Assembly (NCBI GenBank): GCA_964235485.1
Contig: CAXSAZ010000013.1
Coordinates: 1 to 64,000 of the forward strand
DNA from: CAHJXG01 sp964235485
GTDB taxonomy: Bacteria; Pseudomonadota; Alphaproteobacteria; Acetobacterales; Acetobacteraceae
DNA: 64,000 bases
Direction: 5' to 3'
A model generated the notes under the pieces. It had not been told where the DNA came from. It saw only the letters and a program-made list of their open reading frames with translations, and searched no databases. Positions 61,433-64,000 of the stretch are shown here, one piece after another; positions within the stretch are counted from its first letter, which is position 1; each line of letters opens with the position of its first letter. Position numbers and translations under genes: made by a program.

Positions 61433-62947
61433 ATGAACTACCCGCTCATCTCTTCTGGTCAGGTGCAGGCTGCCGCCGGGTTGGCGGAGGCGGTCGCGGA
61501 CCGGTATGGATGCGTGGGCGTCATCAGCCGGGCGGCCGTCGGCACGGCGGCGCTGCTGGACCAGGCGGCGCAGGAGCTGTCCAGCCGCCGCATCCGCTGC
61601 GTCCGGGTGCATGGTCCCGCCGCGGGCGGCCTGGCTTCGCGCGACCTCATCGCGCAGATCGTCGCCCGGCCCGACCCCGGCGCCCTCACCGACGCCGACC
61701 TGAAGGCCGGGTTCAGGACGCTGACCGAGCCGGGCGAGGGGTTCCGCCGCGTGGCCTTGCTCGTGTCGGAGGCGCACAGCCTGCTGCCCTCGGCCCTGCG
61801 CTACGTCCAGCTTGCGCACCAGGCCAGCCCGGCCAAGCTTTGCATCGTGCTGGCCGGGAAGCCCGATTTGGCCACGGCCCTGGAGGGCGAGGACTTCATC
61901 CCGCTCCGCAGCGCCATGCACATGATGGAGCTTTCGGAGCCGGCGGGGGCGGGCCTGTTCGACAAGGCTTCCGCCTTGCCGGAGCCGCTGGCCCCGCGCG
62001 CAAGCGGCTCCTCGCCGTTGGTCAGGTTGGGCCTTGCCGCAGCCATCATCCCGATCGTGGGGCTGATCTGGTGGCGCCATCTGCCGGAGGTGCCGGCGGC
62101 AACCGTGCCGCCCCCGGACGCGCCAAGCGTCCGAGCCAGCGTCAACCCGCCGAGCGTCCCAGCCGGTGTCAGCGCGCCGAACGCCCCAGCGGGCGTCAAC
62201 ATGCAAGGCGTCCCAGCCAGCATGGACGCGCCAAGCGTTCCGCCCGCCGCCAATCCGCCCGCCGCGCCGTTGCCCGCCGCGGTGTCCACCGAACGCGCCG
62301 AGGAGCCTCCGCCGCTCGATCCTGAGGGCGGGGCTGGCCTTCCCGCCGCGGACCCGGCGCCGCTCGCCGCAACCGCCCCGGCTTCTGAACCGCCGGCGAC
62401 CGAAGCGCCGCCGGCACCGGAAGCCCCCGCGGAACAAAGCGCCGCCGTTGCGGAGCAGCCGCCCGCCGCTGCAGAACCGCCCGCCGCCGCCGGGCCGCCC
62501 GCCCCGGAACCCTCCGCTGCCGTTGCGGAGCCGGCCGTCCCCGCCGCGGACCCTCCTGCCGTTGCCGCCGAACTGCCCGCCGTCCCGCCGGAGCGCAGCG
62601 AAGCGCCGCCCCAGGAAGCAGGCGTGGCCGCCTCCCCGCCGCCGCCCGCCGCGCCGACGCCGGACGCCGGCCCGCCCGCGCCCGAGCCGGCCATTGCCGC
62701 CAAGCCGCCGCAGCCGCACGGCACGCTGACCGTCACGACCGCGCCGCCCGCCCAGGGGGGAGCACGGCGGGCCGCGCCGCCCGCGGCCGTCCCGCAAGCC
62801 GCCGCCCCGCCGGTCCGCACCGCGGAAGACCGGCCCAGCCCGGCAGACGAGAAGCGTTGCCGGGAGATCGTTTTCAGAGCCCAATTGGGAAAGGACCCTT
62901 CCGATGCCGACAAGCAGTTCCTCCGCAACGGCTGCCGCGGCGGCTAA
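61433..62947 (+). CDS. degenerate GspA/ExeA-like AAA protein with Pro/Ala-rich periplasmic tail
   Basis: A 504-residue single-pass membrane protein. Residues about 1-180 resemble the ExeA/GspA ATPase domain: the P-loop position reads GVISRAAVGTAALLDQ with no GKT, and the Walker B position reads RRVALLVSEAHSLLPSALR with Ser where Asp is expected; later KLCIVLAGKPDLATAL is typical. A transmembrane helix (about 200-216) precedes a 240-residue Pro/Ala/Glu-rich segment with a 9-residue repeat, then a short C-terminal motif CREIVFRAQLGKDPSDADKQ. Likely a non-hydrolysing scaffold. Overlaps the next gene by 44 bp. Confidence 0.75.
   Translation: MNYPLISSGQVQAAAGLAEAVADRYGCVGVISRAAVGTAALLDQAAQELSSRRIRCVRVHGPAAGGLASRDLIAQIVARPDPGALTDADLKAGFRTLTEPGEGFRRVALLVSEAHSLLPSALRYVQLAHQASPAKLCIVLAGKPDLATALEGEDFIPLRSAMHMMELSEPAGAGLFDKASALPEPLAPRASGSSPLVRLGLAAAIIPIVGLIWWRHLPEVPAATVPPPDAPSVRASVNPPSVPAGVSAPNAPAGVNMQGVPASMDAPSVPPAANPPAAPLPAAVSTERAEEPPPLDPEGGAGLPAADPAPLAATAPASEPPATEAPPAPEAPAEQSAAVAEQPPAAAEPPAAAGPPAPEPSAAVAEPAVPAADPPAVAAELPAVPPERSEAPPQEAGVAASPPPPAAPTPDAGPPAPEPAIAAKPPQPHGTLTVTTAPPAQGGARRAAPPAAVPQAAAPPVRTAEDRPSPADEKRCREIVFRAQLGKDPSDADKQFLRNGCRGG
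62123..62257 (+). repeat. degenerate 27-bp in-frame tandem repeat
   Basis: Five successive 9-residue units in the Pro-rich region: PSVRASVNP, PSVPAGVSA, PNAPAGVNM, QGVPASMDA, PSVPPAANP. The third positions differ, so the repeat is old or under protein-level constraint. It probably forms an extended periplasmic spacer. Confidence 0.7.
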
Positions 62948-64000
62948 ACGGCGCTGGCGGCTGGCCGCGGCGGCGGCAGCGACTGCCCTGCTCGGCGCCT
63001 GCGCGATGCCGCAGCAGTCGGCGGAGCGCTCGGCGGGCGAAGCGCAATCGCTCGACGACGCCGTGGCCAGCCTCACCACCAAGCTGCTCGCCCGCGCGCA
63101 GATCGGCCAGGGCGAGAAGCGCGTCCTCGTGGTTGACCCCATGATCGACCGGGCTTCGGGCAACCAAACCGCGATCACGCGCGCCATGGAGCCGCGCGTC
63201 ATACGGACGGTGAGCCAGCAATATCCCGGCATCGAGACGATGCCCTTCACCTTGGCTTCCTTGGACCGGCAGCCGGTGGTGCTGGTGGGCTGCACCACCC
63301 CGGTGGGCGCGCCCGGAACGGCCATGCCGCCCGCCGAGGGACGGGCCTACGCTTACCGGGTCTGGGCCTCGCTTGCGGACCTGCGCACCGGCAAGTTCAT
63401 TTCCCGGGAGGAGGTGGCCTGGGTGCGCCCGGAGGACGTGGACGTGTCGCCCACGCTGTTCTTCCGGGACAGCCCGGTCTGGACGCTGAGCGGCGGCATG
63501 GGCGCGCATTTGCAGGCCTGCGCCGGCGACCTCGGCGACACCGTGTCCCCGGCATACCTGAACAGCATCAAGGCCGGCGCCGCGATGAACGACGCGATCA
63601 AGGCCTACGAGGCGGGCCGCTACCCGGAGGCGCTGGCGCTCTACACCCAAGCCAGCCAGTTGCCGGGCGGCGACCAGGCGCGGGTGTGGAACGGCATCTA
63701 CCTGTCCAACTTCCAGATGAACCGGCAGCAGGAGGCGGAGGAGGCGTTCGGGCGCATGGTGGACCTGGCGCTGACCAACGGGTTCCTGTCGGTCAAGTTC
63801 GTGTTCCGCCCGTACTCCGTGGAGTTCTGGCCGGACCGGACCGTGAGCGGGCAATACCCGGTGTGGCTGCGCCAGATCGCCCAGCGCAGCAGCAGCCGGA
63901 ACACCTGCCTGCTGCTGATCGGGCACACCAGCCCGACCGGGACGCCGGCGGCCAACGAGGCACTGTCCGAACGCCGCGCCGAGTACGTGCGCAGCCAGCT
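62904..64000 (+). CDS. OmpA-domain lipoprotein (partial, runs off window end)
   Basis: At least 365 residues with no stop before the window end. A signal peptide ends in a lipobox LLGAC. A first domain (KRVLVVDPMIDRASGNQTAI ... LDRQPVVLVGCTTP, then AYAYRVWASLADLRTGKFIS) recalls FlgO-like or curli-type lipoprotein domains; next a TPR-like stretch (AIKAYEAGRYPEALALYTQA); and finally the beginning of an OmpA C-terminal domain (LLLIGHTSPTGTPAANEALS then ERRAEYVRSQL). ATG 62904 lies inside the end of the preceding gene. Probably works with it as an envelope pair. Confidence 0.8.
   Translation, partial: MPTSSSSATAAAAAKRRWRLAAAAAATALLGACAMPQQSAERSAGEAQSLDDAVASLTTKLLARAQIGQGEKRVLVVDPMIDRASGNQTAITRAMEPRVIRTVSQQYPGIETMPFTLASLDRQPVVLVGCTTPVGAPGTAMPPAEGRAYAYRVWASLADLRTGKFISREEVAWVRPEDVDVSPTLFFRDSPVWTLSGGMGAHLQACAGDLGDTVSPAYLNSIKAGAAMNDAIKAYEAGRYPEALALYTQASQLPGGDQARVWNGIYLSNFQMNRQQEAEEAFGRMVDLALTNGFLSVKFVFRPYSVEFWPDRTVSGQYPVWLRQIAQRSSSRNTCLLLIGHTSPTGTPAANEALSERRAEYVRSQ

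Noticed and set aside
62110..62700. Low-complexity Pro/Ala stretch as a tandem repeat array or CRISPR-like feature
   Set aside because: Apart from the five 9-residue units at 62123-62257 there is no fixed period and no spacer-repeat structure.

Overview
The window is a very G+C-rich bacterial chromosome segment, about 70 % G+C by eye, with dense bidirectional coding, many GTG/TTG starts and ATGA/GTGA/TTGA start-stop overlaps. Gene content (2OG-Fe(II) oxygenase of the DNA-damage type, topoisomerase IB, NodT-type outer membrane factor, kdpFABCDE, WbsX-type glycosyltransferase, SrfB/SrfC) fits an alphaproteobacterium, probably Rhodospirillales/Acetobacterales (Azospirillum/Roseomonas-like). The genus is inference only. 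No rRNA, tRNA, CRISPR array, phage or transposase gene was seen.

Layout. 1-9.3 kb: housekeeping and catabolic genes: APC permease, SMP-30 lactonase, cupin, SDR, glycosyltransferase, topoisomerase IB, and a paaG-paaK pair for phenylacetyl-CoA chemistry. 9-13 kb: a 1310-residue multidomain glycosyltransferase. 13-18.3 kb: FluC/CrcB fluoride channel, lipoprotein esterase, crotonase, a small less G+C-rich ArsR/monooxygenase island with duplicated operators, NucA-type nuclease, 2OG oxygenase and HU. 18.4-27.6 kb: a complete kdp operon (27-28-residue membrane micropeptide, kdpF, A, B, C, D, E) that continues into a K+ channel gene overlapping kdpE by TTGA. 27.7-45.7 kb: the most unusual region. It has a divergent OmpA/Pro-rich pair, then a ten-gene coupled operon encoding three SrfA-like single-pass membrane proteins (protease, YfaP-like and SrfA-type C termini), SrfB (actin-fold ATPase), SrfC (GTPase), a Sel1-like membrane protein, a PpkA-like vWA protein without kinase, a TagT/TagS-like ABC transporter and a TagR-like sulfatase-modifying-factor protein. 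It ends tail-to-tail with two lipoprotein genes. 46-55.9 kb: two multidrug export operons, EmrAB-OMF and TetR-MFP-RND. 56-64 kb: a membrane GT-C-like protein, DUF892 ferritin-like protein, CoA transferase, a MazF toxin/RHH antitoxin pair, a degenerate GspA-like AAA protein and a partial OmpA lipoprotein running off the end.

How they fit together. Much of the window is envelope biology. The Srf/Tag cluster looks like an envelope-spanning sensing and response machine: lipoproteins and a TagR-like protein in the periplasm, an ABC transporter, a vWA protein, three sensor-TM-effector proteins and two cytosolic NTPases. It has no type VI secretion core, kinase, phosphatase or FHA gene beside it. 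This is the best candidate for an undescribed system.

A dispersed palindromic repeat occurs three times. Each copy abuts the 3' end of a minus-strand gene and has an in-frame stop codon at its conserved edge. Convergent gene pairs are packed with almost no spacer; one pair overlaps by about 198 bp.
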